Counted from the stretch's first letter, positions 55,625 through 64,000 are shown. The stretch: 64,000 nt of DNA from Chloroflexota bacterium (GCA_029262735.1 JAJCYY010000015.1:1-64000); one strand, 5' to 3'. Program-made: numbers and translations. Notes: generated by a model not told the origin, from the letters alone.

Positions 55625-56572
55625 TTAAATAACGCTGCGAGTCCTCGGGTCAAGGACATCCCGCAGGCCATCACCGAGCAGGTTAAAAGCCAACACAGCC
55701 ACCGTGATGAATATCCCGGGGAATACCACCATCCACCAGTCCGGGATCAACGTAACCGCGGCTTCACCCAGCATACCGCCCCATGTTGCCGTTGGCGGTG
55801 CAATTCCAAGACCCAGGAATCCCAGGCTGGCTTCAGTCAAAATGGCGGTCCCTAGACTCGCAGTGAAAATAACTATGAAAGGTGCCACGGTCTGGGGGGC
55901 AACATGCACGAACATGATCCGCCAGGGAGACGCGCCGATACTACGTGCCGAATCGACAAACTGCGTCTCTTTGATTGACAGTGCCTCAGCGCGCAGCACG
56001 CGTGAGGTGGTTGGGATACGCGTAATTGCAATGGCGATGATCACGGCTGGCGCGCCCGCGCCAATGCTCAACACCAGGATGATCGCCAGTAAGAGACCAG
56101 GCACCGCCATCAAGACTTCCAGTAAACGCTGAGTTACCAGGTCGAACACTCCACCCAGGTAGCCACCGAGGATCCCGAACACTCCTCCAATTACTGTTCC
56201 CAGCGCGACAGACACGCCCGCTATGAGCAGCGATACACGCGCACCAAAAATCGCCCGGCTCAGATAGTCCCGCCCCAGCTGGTCGGTGCCGAACCAGGCA
56301 CTACCGTTGGGTGGCGATTTTATGTTCGTGAAGTCTGGCTTATTCGGATCATCCGGCGCGATCACCGGAGCGAAGACGGCCATCAGGATCAGGAGCACTA
56401 CGATGCCCAGCCAGAACGCAGACACCGGACGGTGACGCGCGAAGCCCCGCAAGCCCCTGGCCCACCTCGTGAGAATCCCGGTGACAGGCCACCTGGCACC
56501 GGGAACAAAGTCGGCGTCGTCCCCCATATCTTGCGAGGAGTATGGCTCGGTCGTTGTAACTTGGTCTGTCAA
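55625..56572 (-). CDS. oppC: Oligopeptide ABC transporter permease, OppC/DppC type (second operon)
   Basis: Permease of 315 residues with an N-terminal cytoplasmic tail, a first helix near 50-70, the SAWFGTDQLGRDYLSRAIFG outer segment, and about five more helices. The ATPase-docking loop reads FVDSARSIGAS. Ends GDGLRDVLDPRTRSV. TTG start at 56572 with AGAAGG upstream. Placed 18 bases after the OppB gene and before OppD; unlike the first operon, no lipoprotein gene intervenes. Confidence 0.93.
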   Translation of the reverse strand: MTDQVTTTEPYSSQDMGDDADFVPGARWPVTGILTRWARGLRGFARHRPVSAFWLGIVVLLILMAVFAPVIAPDDPNKPDFTNIKSPPNGSAWFGTDQLGRDYLSRAIFGARVSLLIAGVSVALGTVIGGVFGILGGYLGGVFDLVTQRLLEVLMAVPGLLLAIILVLSIGAGAPAVIIAIAITRIPTTSRVLRAEALSIKETQFVDSARSIGASPWRIMFVHVAPQTVAPFIVIFTASLGTAILTEASLGFLGLGIAPPTATWGGMLGEAAVTLIPDWWMVVFPGIFITVAVLAFNLLGDGLRDVLDPRTRSVI

Positions 56573-56590
56573 CTACATCGGCCTTCTGTG

Positions 56591-57556
56591 CTAATCCGTC
56601 AGCCGGATCCTTGGATCGATTCGTCCATAGGTCAGGTCAATAAGCAGGTTGATCACGATGAAAACTCCGGCATAGACAAGAGTCAAATTCTGAACCATGA
56701 GGAGGTCCCGCGAGACGATCGACTGGCTAAGCGTCTTCCCGAGCCCGGGAACAACGAATGCGATCTCAACCGTGATGGACCCCCCAATGGCAAAAGCGAG
56801 CAGCAGCCCGCTGACGGTGATAACGGATAGCAGAGCGTTCGGAAAGGCGTGCCGCACGAGCACCAACCTGCCTGAAAGCCCCTTGGCACGGGCGGTCCGA
56901 ACGTAGTCTTCCCGCATCACCTCGAACATAGCCGAACGCGTTATACGCGCGATAAACGCCGCGGCGCCGACTCCGATTACAAAGGCCGGTCCGATGACCA
57001 TCTGGAAGTTCCGCCACGGGTCCTCCCAGGGCGGAATGTTGGTGATAGGCGCCTTATACCCAAACCACACGATGCCTGCCACCACGATCAATATCGCCAT
57101 CCAGAATCCGGGAACTGCCAGGAAGAAAACTGTGACTGTCGATGTGATGCCGTCGAGGAGCGAGTTGGGCTTAACAGCGCTGAGGATCCCGACTGGAAGT
57201 CCGATTACCCAGGCGATCAGGACAGCCACGACCGCTATCTCTGCGCTGAGCAGGCCTCGTTTGGCGATGATGGGGGAAATGGCGTCGCCCCTGAGGAACG
57301 AATCGCCCATGTCGCCCCGCAGCACTCCGCCCATCCAGGTGCCGTACTGCACCACCCAGGGCCTATCCATGCCCAGCTGAGCCAACAACGCCTGCCGTTG
57401 CTCATCTGTGATCTGGCTGATCTGCTCCAGCTCAATACCGAGAAAGCTGATCAGCGGATCACCCGGCAGAATCCGCATGATGACGAAAACTATGACCGAA
57501 ACAACAAAGAGCGTCGGTATAGAGATGATCAGCCGAGTGGCGATGTATTTGTACAT
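56591..57556 (-). CDS. oppB: Oligopeptide ABC transporter permease, OppB/DppB type (second operon)
   Basis: Permease of 321 residues from the ATG at 57556, which has TTGGAG just upstream and begins the first helix at once (YKYIATRLIISIPTLF). A longer frame from 57622 would add 22 polar residues and run into the hairpin at 57586-57632. Docking loop: YVRTARAKGLSGR. Ends DPRIRL. The gap to the binding-protein gene is about 116 bases and holds that hairpin, mirroring the first operon. Confidence 0.92.
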   Translation of the reverse strand: MYKYIATRLIISIPTLFVVSVIVFVIMRILPGDPLISFLGIELEQISQITDEQRQALLAQLGMDRPWVVQYGTWMGGVLRGDMGDSFLRGDAISPIIAKRGLLSAEIAVVAVLIAWVIGLPVGILSAVKPNSLLDGITSTVTVFFLAVPGFWMAILIVVAGIVWFGYKAPITNIPPWEDPWRNFQMVIGPAFVIGVGAAAFIARITRSAMFEVMREDYVRTARAKGLSGRLVLVRHAFPNALLSVITVSGLLLAFAIGGSITVEIAFVVPGLGKTLSQSIVSRDLLMVQNLTLVYAGVFIVINLLIDLTYGRIDPRIRLTD

Positions 57557-57585
57557 CTGACTCCAACGTAACCGCGGTTCAAGAC

Positions 57586-57632
57586 AGTCCGACAATTGCC
57601 CGCTACGTTTTGTAGCGGACAATCATCGGACT
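57586..57632 (-). promoter_or_regulatory. Long imperfect stem-loop between binding-protein and permease genes
   Basis: An outer arm AGTCCGA (57586-57592) pairs with TCGGACT (57626-57632), and an inner arm CCGCTAC (57600-57606) pairs with GTAGCGG (57612-57618) around a GTTTT loop; the middle is largely matched too. It lies 40 bases past the binding-protein stop. No T-run follows on the minus strand, so a message-stability or attenuation role is more likely than termination (inference). Confidence 0.7.
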
Positions 57633-57672
57633 ATGCGGTCAGTATCTGAAAGCTTTTTGCGTCGGACTACGT

Positions 57673-59439
57673 CTAACGTTCCAGCCAGACGTTGTCCCAC
57701 CTGTAAAGCTCGTATGAAGCCGTGAACGAGCCGTCAACCAATCCCTTGACACGATCCCAGTAGCCCCAGAACACCGATTCACCTGCAGTGAACGGCATCA
57801 TCGGCCACTCGTCCAAGAAGATGTCACGCATGTCATTGACAATGCCAATCCGCTTGTTCGTGTCCGGCTCAGACGCCAATTGGGTGATCAAGTCAAAGAC
57901 TTCCGGATTGTCGTAGTTAAGGTTGTTGCCGGGGCCAAAACCCTGACCTATGTACGCAGACGGGTCGGACAGGATAATTCCGTAGCCGTAATTCACGTAG
58001 TCGAACTTACCAGCGTTCTGGTCATCCGCGATGCCTGAAACGTCGGCAATCCGAATATCGCCATTCAGGTTCAGGTTTTCCTTGATCATGGCCTGGACCG
58101 CCGCTGCAAGCGTGCGGGATGGTGCCGTGTCACGGGTGAGCATGTCTATGTTCGGGAAACCGTCGCCGTTCGGGAAGCCAGCTTCTGCAAGCAGGGCCTG
58201 TGCTTCCGCAATGTCCGCTGCCGTGGGAGTTCGGAATCCGGGCATGTTTAGCAGGTCTACCGGGTCGGTGGCAAACGGCGTTCCGTTAATGAACCACTCA
58301 CCAAAGTTGAATCCCTTGAGGTCCAGGTTCGCCTGTACCAGCGCCTGCCCGTCAATAACGAGAGCCAGCGCTTTTCGAACGCGTTTGTCGTCAAACGGCT
58401 CGTGGTCCTGGTTCCAACCGATACCGGAGACGACGGGAATGGACTGGATCAGGCCGTTAAGACCGGGGTTGTCGCCGATGGTCCGGCCCGTCTTCGGGTC
58501 GAGCCACTGCGCCCAGTCAACCACCCCGCCCAGCAGCGCCGCCGCCAGTTCAGGCGTCCATGCCACCAGCCAGACGTGCTCGATCGTTTCGATACACGGG
58601 CAATCGTTAGGACCCTGCCTCGCGTTCCAGTAATCGGTGTTCCGGTTTTGTATCCAACGGTCGTCGTTCCGGTCCCCATATACGTAAGGGCCAGTTCCCG
58701 GATTGTCGTCCAGTTCTCTCAGGTTGCCGTTGTTCGCCTCAAGGACCTCTTTACGAGAGATGAGGTTCCACTGCAAAGAGAACGCCTGCATCATCATCGT
58801 GGGGTTCCGCTGTCCTTTAAGCACGAACTCCACGGTCAGAGGATCGACGACGTTAATTTCCTTGATTCCCTCGAATGTGGCTACCCGCTGACTAACAAGA
58901 CCCTCACCGAAAGTGTCCGGGAAGATGATTCGGCGGTAAGAGGCTGCAACGTCATCTGCGGTGAGCAGAGCCCCATCGTGGAACTTGACACCGTCATGCA
59001 ACTTGAACGTGTACGTCAGTCCGTCACCGGAAATGTCCCAGCTCTCGGCCAGGTCACCAATGATCGGCACCGTGTGGTCAGTCGGGTCACGTCTGATCAA
59101 CTGGTTATACATACCGGCCTGAGCGCCTAGGTTGGCAATCGTGCCGGAAGCATAGAAGTCGAAGTGCGCGGGCGGTCCGTGGGCTGCAAGGACGAGTTTG
59201 CCACCGTACTTGTCCGGTACTACCGCGGTCGGAGCCTGTGTGGGCACTGCAGTCGCTGTGGCTGGAGCAGTCGTGGTGGGCGGGACCGTTGTGCTGGTCG
59301 CCTGCGCAGTCGGCGGGGCGCTCGTTGGTACCGACGTGGGATCGGCGGCATCGTCACCGCTGCCACAGGCAACGAGCACGACGGCTACACCGATCAACAA
59401 CGATGGCAACAGCGCCGTTTTACGAAAAATGCTTAACAT
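57673..59439 (-). CDS. ABC transporter substrate-binding lipoprotein, oligopeptide type (second operon)
   Basis: Peptide-binding lipoprotein, 588 residues. Signal peptide with lipobox VLVAC, then a Thr/Pro/Ala-rich linker of about 40 residues (PTSAPPTAQATSTTVPP and on), a common stalk in Chloroflexota binding proteins. The SBP_bac_5 domain follows, with TYTFKLHDGVKFHDG, GTGPYVYGDRNDD and VRKALALVIDG landmarks. ATG start at 59439. The stalk differs from the VPQTVV stalk of the first operon, and the two proteins are divergent, so ligand ranges probably differ. Confidence 0.93.
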   Translation of the reverse strand: MLSIFRKTALLPSLLIGVAVVLVACGSGDDAADPTSVPTSAPPTAQATSTTVPPTTTAPATATAVPTQAPTAVVPDKYGGKLVLAAHGPPAHFDFYASGTIANLGAQAGMYNQLIRRDPTDHTVPIIGDLAESWDISGDGLTYTFKLHDGVKFHDGALLTADDVAASYRRIIFPDTFGEGLVSQRVATFEGIKEINVVDPLTVEFVLKGQRNPTMMMQAFSLQWNLISRKEVLEANNGNLRELDDNPGTGPYVYGDRNDDRWIQNRNTDYWNARQGPNDCPCIETIEHVWLVAWTPELAAALLGGVVDWAQWLDPKTGRTIGDNPGLNGLIQSIPVVSGIGWNQDHEPFDDKRVRKALALVIDGQALVQANLDLKGFNFGEWFINGTPFATDPVDLLNMPGFRTPTAADIAEAQALLAEAGFPNGDGFPNIDMLTRDTAPSRTLAAAVQAMIKENLNLNGDIRIADVSGIADDQNAGKFDYVNYGYGIILSDPSAYIGQGFGPGNNLNYDNPEVFDLITQLASEPDTNKRIGIVNDMRDIFLDEWPMMPFTAGESVFWGYWDRVKGLVDGSFTASYELYRWDNVWLER

Positions 59440-59976
59440 TTGCCATTCTCTTTCCAGAATTCATATGGATTCCGCGCGCCAACCCAACAATAGGCTGGAA
59501 CTCTACAGCATGGATAACGATTGAAGCAAACGAGCAACCATCGTCATCTCTGGTGCCGGAAACGTCGGAGTCCTGCCGGATAACACCATGAACCCGTCGC
59601 CGAGCGGTGTCGAGTCCGATACTTATGATTCCCTCACTCCCATCCGTTGACTGAGAAGTCGAACTCACGAAAGGTCAGGTGTGCCGACAGGTCTGGTTAC
59701 TGGTTGGAGTTGTGCGTTGGGCCTCTACGAGTCTTCCTGAGTCCAGCGATACAACTCCCGATCAATGTCGGGTCCTCAGTAACAGGTGCGCGGGACCTGA
59801 ACAAGACGGGCGTTTAGATTGGCTCGCCCAGGGGATCGTGACCTCAGAACCAACTTGGGTTTATCGACAGATGAGGTTTTACTCGCACGGACATCGACTG
59901 AACGACTGAACAAGCGCAACAAAAGACAACGATCAACGCTTAGCGGAGCACCAGGGTTTCGCCAGGGAGCGGCAAC
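59440..59976. other. Intergenic region upstream of importer 2 and UroD-like genes
   Basis: A 537-base divergent gap, the largest in the window. It must hold promoters for the second importer (minus) and the UroD-like gene (plus). I find no convincing coding frame, RNA gene or strong repeat; the frames present lack ribosome sites and biased codons. Confidence 0.5.
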
Positions 59977-61104
59977 ATGACTATGACCGAACGACAGCGG
60001 CAACTTGCCGTGCTAAATGGTGAGCGCCCGGACCGGGTGCCATGGATGCCCCGGCTGGAACTGTGGTACACGGCCCACTACCTGGCAGGCACGTTGCCGG
60101 ATGAGTTCCAGGGAATGCGCCTCAGTGACATTCAGCGGAAGATGGGGGTCGGTAAGACGGCACGCGCAGGTCACGTCTGCACCTCCCGAATCAGGGGAGT
60201 TGAGGTCACTGAGCGTCGCGTCGGGATGGCGACTGTGACCGAGTATGTTACGCCGATTGGCACGGTGACCAAGACCCACAAACGGACCGAGGGCATGGAC
60301 CGCGACGGCATCGCCGCGCTCGAGATCGAGCACATGATCAAGGGTCCCGACGACTACGACATCGTTAAGTACATTTTCGAGAACACGGAGTACTACCCGG
60401 CCTACGAACAGTTCGAAGCGTACGACCGGGACGTCGGCGACCAGGGACTGCCGATGGTGCAGATAGGTGATGTGCCGTTCCACTGGTTTCTGAAAGACCT
60501 GACCGGTTACGAAAAAGGGTATCTTGACCTGTTCGACTACCCGGACAAAGTCGAGGATCTGCTGGAGACCATGTGGCAGGTGCTGAAGGAGCGCCTCTGG
60601 CCTGTTGTAGCAGCCTCTCCCGCCACGCTCATCTTGCACGGCGCTCACTTCTCCTCACAGACCACGCCAGCGAGCTACTTCGACAAGTACATGCTGCCCT
60701 ACATGCAGGATTTTGCTGACTCCATGCACCCTCACGGCAAGAAGGTTGCTCACCACGCCGACAACGACACGAGCGAAATCTTGCAGCAGTTACGAGACTC
60801 CCGGTATGACATGCAGGAGTGCTTCGTAACTGATCCGATGGTTCCGTGCACTTTGAAACAGGCGCGTGAAGGGCTTGGCAAGGACGTCGTTATCTTCGGT
60901 GGCATCCCGTCTGTGATCCTTGAGGATAGCGTTTCCGAAGAGGAGTTCGAGAACTACATGGACGAGATATTCGACGAGGTAGCGAAAGGTGATCCGATGA
61001 TACTAGGGATCGCAGACAACATGATGCCGACCTCGCTGTTACATCGGGTGAAGCGAGTCGGTGAACTGGTCGAAGAACGGGGCAGGTATGCGGTTGGTGT
61101 CTGA
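59977..61104 (+). CDS. UroD-like (uroporphyrinogen decarboxylase-fold) methyltransferase
   Basis: A 375-residue protein of the UroD/MtaA/CmuA fold, which in corrinoid systems moves methyl groups between a corrinoid protein and an acceptor. It starts with a UroD-type MTERQRQLAVLNGERPDRVPW segment and has the late FGGIPSVILEDSVSEEEFENY block. In methyltransferase members a zinc site has H-x-C; here the matching strand reads AHHADND (His259-His260-Ala-Asp262), so the Cys position is Asp. The corrinoid-protein gene follows 53 bases later, so a methyl-transfer pair is likely, but no separate substrate methyltransferase is beside it. SD CAGGGAG upstream. Confidence 0.85.
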   Translation: MTMTERQRQLAVLNGERPDRVPWMPRLELWYTAHYLAGTLPDEFQGMRLSDIQRKMGVGKTARAGHVCTSRIRGVEVTERRVGMATVTEYVTPIGTVTKTHKRTEGMDRDGIAALEIEHMIKGPDDYDIVKYIFENTEYYPAYEQFEAYDRDVGDQGLPMVQIGDVPFHWFLKDLTGYEKGYLDLFDYPDKVEDLLETMWQVLKERLWPVVAASPATLILHGAHFSSQTTPASYFDKYMLPYMQDFADSMHPHGKKVAHHADNDTSEILQQLRDSRYDMQECFVTDPMVPCTLKQAREGLGKDVVIFGGIPSVILEDSVSEEEFENYMDEIFDEVAKGDPMILGIADNMMPTSLLHRVKRVGELVEERGRYAVGV

Positions 61105-61156
61105 TCGTCGACGCTGACGATCTTTCTACGGTGTCATCAAGCGACTGGAGTAGCAG

Positions 61157-61783
61157 ATGAATTTCGACGAATTGGCGCAGATGGTGGTGAAAGGTGACCA
61201 CCTCGGCGCGATAACGTGGACCGAGGCAGCGATTGCGGACGACGTCGATCCGATGTTGGTGATCAACAACGGTCTCGTGGCCGGTATGGACGAGATTGGC
61301 AAGCGCTGGAAAGCCGGCGAGATCCACATCCCCGAGGTTCTGGTCGCAGCGCGGGCCATGAAGGCAAGCATGGCGCTCGTGCGTCCTCTCGTTCTGGCAG
61401 CGGGAACCGAACTGCGGGGGAAGGTTGTGATCGGCACGGTCCAGGGAGACCTCCACGATATCGGCAAGAACCTGGTCGCCATGATGCTCGAGGGCGCAGG
61501 TTTCGAGGTGTTCGACCTTGGGACGGATGTGGCTCCCGCGGCGTTCATCAAGGCGGTCGAGGAGGAAAAACCTGACCTGCTTGCAATGTCAGCACTGCTA
61601 ACAACCACCGTCCCGATGATGCAGGAGACGTTGAACCAGCTGAAGGACGCCGAGCTGAGGCAGACCGTCCGCGTGATGATCGGGGGAGCGCCCGTCAGCG
61701 ACGGCCTGGCGAAACAGTTCGGAGCAGATGGATATGCCGCAGACGGAGCTACAGCTGTTGAAGTCGCCGGACAATTGATCTAA
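61157..61783 (+). CDS. Corrinoid (B12-binding) methyltransferase protein
   Basis: A 208-residue methyl-carrier protein (MtbC/MtaC/DhaF-like). The helical cap (residues about 1-85, EIGKRWKAGEIHIPEVLVAAR) precedes the B12 domain with D98-L-H100-D-I-G103, whose His is the lower cobalt ligand, then LVAMMLEGAGFEVFDLGTDV and the TTTVPMMQ and VMIGGAPVSD strands. It shares an operon with the UroD-like gene and should accept or donate a methyl group on cobalt. ATG start with CTGGAG upstream. Confidence 0.92.
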   Translation: MNFDELAQMVVKGDHLGAITWTEAAIADDVDPMLVINNGLVAGMDEIGKRWKAGEIHIPEVLVAARAMKASMALVRPLVLAAGTELRGKVVIGTVQGDLHDIGKNLVAMMLEGAGFEVFDLGTDVAPAAFIKAVEEEKPDLLAMSALLTTTVPMMQETLNQLKDAELRQTVRVMIGGAPVSDGLAKQFGADGYAADGATAVEVAGQLI

Positions 61784-61815
61784 CGGGGACACCGTTTTCT
61801 TCCCTGGCATCCTGA

Positions 61816-61974
61816 CCGTGGTCCTTTTGCAGCAAATTCGACAAGGGAGAGTTCGGCGAATACATCGAGAGCTGTTTGACGAACCGGGGAACGGTGATGC
61901 ACTTCAACGCCAGACCGGATGAAGGCGGCGGCGAGATCGCTCGCGAACGCGGGCGATGCGTCGTTTTCGTGTAG
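61816..61974 (+). pseudogene. Possible gene remnant (52 open codons, no start)
   Basis: Between the corrinoid gene and the lipoprotein, a 52-codon open stretch ending at TAG 61972-61974 shows strong G/C preference at third codon positions and reads like protein (FDKGEFGEYIESCLTNRG..., ending RCVVFV). It follows a stop at 61813-61815 and has no usable start before an internal ATG. A short overlapping frame on the other strand also exists, so chance is possible. It may be the tail of a decayed gene. Confidence 0.25.
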
Positions 61975-62043
61975 GCTATCAGCCAATGTTCAGCCAGTGG
62001 TCAGATGGATTGACCACGCGTGTTTCGGTAAGGAATAGCTTTG

Positions 62044-62511
62044 ATGGCCAGATATTCGGGCGTAGTTGCTCTCATGGCAATAGTCATGCTCATCGCTGCT
62101 TGCGGTGGTAGTGACGACCCGGATAACGGTGGTGCTTCGGATGGCGGCGGTGGCTCAGATTCCGCTGAGCGAATCCACTCGAAGAACCTGATCTCCGACT
62201 TCGAGAGAGACCAGGCCGCGGCCGACCGGAAGTACGGCAATAAATACGTGACGATTGAGGCGTTTGTCGACAAGCACGACACGAACGACACCGGAACGTT
62301 TATCAGGGTGAAGTCCGAGGCGTTCGCAACGCGGTTCATCTACTGCTACTACGACCCGGCTCAGCAGCCCGACATTCCCGGATTAGAGTCCGGATCGGTG
62401 GTGTTCCTCAACGGGCGAGTCGGCGAATTCGAGTCCATTATCTTGCAGGTGTTCGACTGCAGCACAGTTACGGTTGAGACTTCTGGCGGCGGCACACTGA
62501 GCGGCAGCTAG
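62044..62511 (+). CDS. Lipoprotein with probable OB-fold (tRNA_anti-like) domain, short form
   Basis: A 155-residue lipoprotein. Signal peptide with lipobox LIAAC (Cys about 21), a short Gly/Asp/Ser linker (about 25-50), and one domain with alternating strands, KYVTIEAFVDKHDTNDTGTF, FIYCYYD, VVFLNGRVGEFES and a terminal Cys (VFDCSTV). The pattern and the two cysteines match the C-terminal domain of the lipoprotein at 1842-2489, so the two look related. AAGGAA lies upstream; TTG 62041 is an alternative start. Function unknown. Confidence 0.72.
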   Translation: MARYSGVVALMAIVMLIAACGGSDDPDNGGASDGGGGSDSAERIHSKNLISDFERDQAAADRKYGNKYVTIEAFVDKHDTNDTGTFIRVKSEAFATRFIYCYYDPAQQPDIPGLESGSVVFLNGRVGEFESIILQVFDCSTVTVETSGGGTLSGS

Positions 62512-62576
62512 ACAGAGTCGCAATGCTCCGTCCGCACCGGTCCCGGCGTTCACCCTGAACTAACTGGCCGAGCTAA

Positions 62577-63551
62577 CTAGGCGGTGACCAGTGCCTGCGC
62601 ATACCGGTAGATCTGGATGCGATGCCGACAGCTATCTGCCACGAAAACCAGCCCGTCGTCGCTGGTCTCCACCGCCGACGGTCGCCAGAACCGTTTCTCT
62701 TCCTCGAACAGTCCGGCGTTTTCGCGCCAGCCTGCCTGTTCGGGATTGACGTCCAGGAACTCCTGGCACCACTTTGACAGCGTGGCATCACCGTTCAACG
62801 TTTCGGCATGCGCTCCGTCCTCCCGGAACACCTGGACGCGGTTGTTCCGCCAGTCTGCGACGAATACGTCCCCATTTGGCGCAACATGAACGCCTGACGG
62901 CCGGTCGAACTGTCCATCATTATGACCGCTGGAGCCCAGGGTGCTCACGAACTCGCCGGACGGCGTGAACCGCTGAACACGGTCGTTCCGCCAGTCTGCT
63001 ATCCAGATGCCGTCTTCACCGTCCAGGCTGATGCCCCACGGGAAGTTGAACTGGCCCGGCTCCGTGCCGGAGGCGCCGAATGACGAGATGAAGGTGCCAT
63101 CCCGGCTCAGCTTCTGCACCCTCGCGTTCAGGTGGTCGACGATGTGGATGTTGTCTTCAGAATCGATGGCGATACCGGAAGGCCGGTCGAACTGACCGGG
63201 TCCGGTGCCGAACTCACCCCAACGGTCCAAAAACTTGCCCTCCCGATCGAACACGTTCACGTTGTGCATGAACTCATCCGTGACATAAAGGCGGTCGTCA
63301 CTGTCGAAGGCCATCGCTGTGGGATGCGTGGTCTGGCCAGGCTCGGTCCCCCAGCGTCCGAACTCGTACAGGAACTCAGACTCCAGCGTCTGCACGCTGA
63401 CCCTGACATCCTTGTTGCCTGCGTTGGAGCGGCTAAGCACGAACAGAAGGCCCTTGCTATCCAGCCGCACATCGACCGGATTCATGAAGCCGCGGCCCTG
63501 GAAAGATGCAATACCAATTGTGTGACTGTACGAGAAGTGCTCGAGTCCCAT
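62577..63551 (-). CDS. NHL-repeat beta-propeller protein, paralogue 2
   Basis: A 324-residue NHL protein with six repeats of the D-x-x-N-x-R-V-Q-x-F type (for example DRPSGIAIDSEDN, FNFPWGISLDGEDG, DRPSGVHVAPNGD, RPSAVETSDDGLV). The RVQKLSRDG, RVQRFTPSG and RVQVFREDG blade ends are clear. No signal peptide. GGGAG upstream of the ATG at 63551. It lies 48 bases from the DUF1501 gene, the same order and strand logic as the cassette at 13193-15518. Confidence 0.9.
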   Translation of the reverse strand: MGLEHFSYSHTIGIASFQGRGFMNPVDVRLDSKGLLFVLSRSNAGNKDVRVSVQTLESEFLYEFGRWGTEPGQTTHPTAMAFDSDDRLYVTDEFMHNVNVFDREGKFLDRWGEFGTGPGQFDRPSGIAIDSEDNIHIVDHLNARVQKLSRDGTFISSFGASGTEPGQFNFPWGISLDGEDGIWIADWRNDRVQRFTPSGEFVSTLGSSGHNDGQFDRPSGVHVAPNGDVFVADWRNNRVQVFREDGAHAETLNGDATLSKWCQEFLDVNPEQAGWRENAGLFEEEKRFWRPSAVETSDDGLVFVADSCRHRIQIYRYAQALVTA

Positions 63552-63599
63552 GTGATTTTCTCCCGGCTGTTCAGCCCCAGTTGAACATGGTGAACGAGG

Positions 63600-64000
63600 T
63601 CAGTTAGTTATCAGTTCAAGTTTGCTGAACTTCTGCTTGAGGACAGTCTCAGACTCGACACCGAGCACGTCCTCAAGGAGCGTTGCGTAGACCTGTCTGA
63701 AGTCAGTGTTGAAATGCACATCGCCGTCCAGTTGATCGGACATCGCCAGCTTCGGGTACTCACCGTAGAGCCCGCTATTGACCGAGTCCCCCATCACGAA
63801 GGCGACGCCGCCTGAGCCGTGGTCGGTTCCGGCGCCGTTGTCGGCTATGCGGCGGCCGAACTCCGAGAACATCCAGACAACGGTCTCCTCACCCTTGCCC
63901 TGCTGCTGGACATCGTCCCAGAAGCACGAAACGGCCGTGGAAACCTGGTCCCATAGCAGGGCATGGTTGACCAGCTCATTGGTGTGCGTGTCAAAGCTAC
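63600..64000 (-). CDS. DUF1501 family protein, paralogue 2 (partial, 5' end outside window)
   Basis: C-terminal part of a DUF1501 protein, 133 codons including the stop. It contains the diagnostic VWMFSEFGRRIADNGAGTDHGSGG block and the later HFNTDFRQVYATLLEDVLG segment, closely matching the protein at 14346-15518. It continues beyond the right edge; a DUF1800 gene is expected there by analogy. The N-terminus, and any signal, is not visible. Confidence 0.9.
   Translation of the reverse strand, partial: SFDTHTNELVNHALLWDQVSTAVSCFWDDVQQQGKGEETVVWMFSEFGRRIADNGAGTDHGSGGVAFVMGDSVNSGLYGEYPKLAMSDQLDGDVHFNTDFRQVYATLLEDVLGVESETVLKQKFSKLELITN

Noticed and set aside
59679-59909. A 76-codon frame in the 537-base gap
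   Set aside because: No ribosome site, poor codon bias and no recognisable motif.

Overview
The window looks like chromosomal DNA from an uncultivated member of the Chloroflexota, most likely the SAR202/Dehalococcoidia side. This is an inference from gene content, because there is no rRNA or other marker gene here. The pointers are paired paralogues of enolase-superfamily enzymes, flavin-dependent luciferase-like monooxygenases, penicillin-acylase-type hydrolases, DUF1501/DUF1800/NHL cassettes, UroD-like plus corrinoid proteins, and lipoprotein solute-binding proteins with low-complexity stalks. Coding density is high, and overlapping starts (GTGA, TTGA, ATGA) and TTG/GTG starts are common. 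I saw no rRNA, tRNA, CRISPR array, transposase or phage gene.

Layout. (1) 1-6340, minus strand: an oligopeptide ABC importer operon (binding protein, two permeases, an inserted OB-fold-like lipoprotein, two ATPases; the last runs off the left edge). (2) 6664-21322: a catabolic block with a penicillin-acylase-family hydrolase translationally coupled to an enolase-superfamily enzyme, an M28 peptidase, a minus-strand operon of DUF1800, DUF1501, an NHL beta-propeller and a glutamate-1-semialdehyde-aminomutase-like aminotransferase, then a D-aminoacylase-like amidohydrolase and a second penicillin-acylase paralogue. (3) 21532-28691: a compact operon for a soluble group 3b-like NiFe hydrogenase (beta, cyclic-nucleotide-fold protein, gamma, small, large), its maturation protease, a HypA lacking its zinc finger, HypC, an EamA permease and a probable DUF6390 protein. 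(4) 28842-33388: a second enolase-superfamily enzyme, a Gfo/Idh/MocA oxidoreductase and two luciferase-like monooxygenases. (5) 33706-48005: a surface-glycan locus with glycosyltransferases, two O-antigen-ligase-like membrane proteins, an FkbM methyltransferase, an ABC exporter, and neuB-neuC-neuA for a CMP-activated nonulosonic (sialic-acid-like) sugar. (6) 48280-53238: a four-gene envelope operon, DUF4956 - CotH/beta-helix - VTC domain - metallophosphoesterase lipoprotein. (7) 53504-59439: a second complete oligopeptide importer operon. (8) 59977-64000: a UroD-like methyltransferase and corrinoid protein, a second OB-fold-like lipoprotein, and a second NHL-DUF1501 cassette that leaves the right edge.

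How it fits together (inference). Two peptide importers feed a set of intracellular amide and peptide hydrolases and sugar-acid, flavin and corrinoid enzymes, which suggests a scavenger of amidated, D-amino-acid-containing or otherwise recalcitrant organic matter. The soluble hydrogenase would couple H2 to the NAD(P)H pool. The glycan and CotH/VTC loci build and modify the cell surface. The most novel-looking parts are the DUF4956-CotH/beta-helix-VTC-phosphoesterase operon, the repeated NHL-DUF1501 cassette, the zinc-finger-less HypA with its EamA and DUF6390 neighbours, and the strong hairpins that follow the binding-protein gene in both importer operons.
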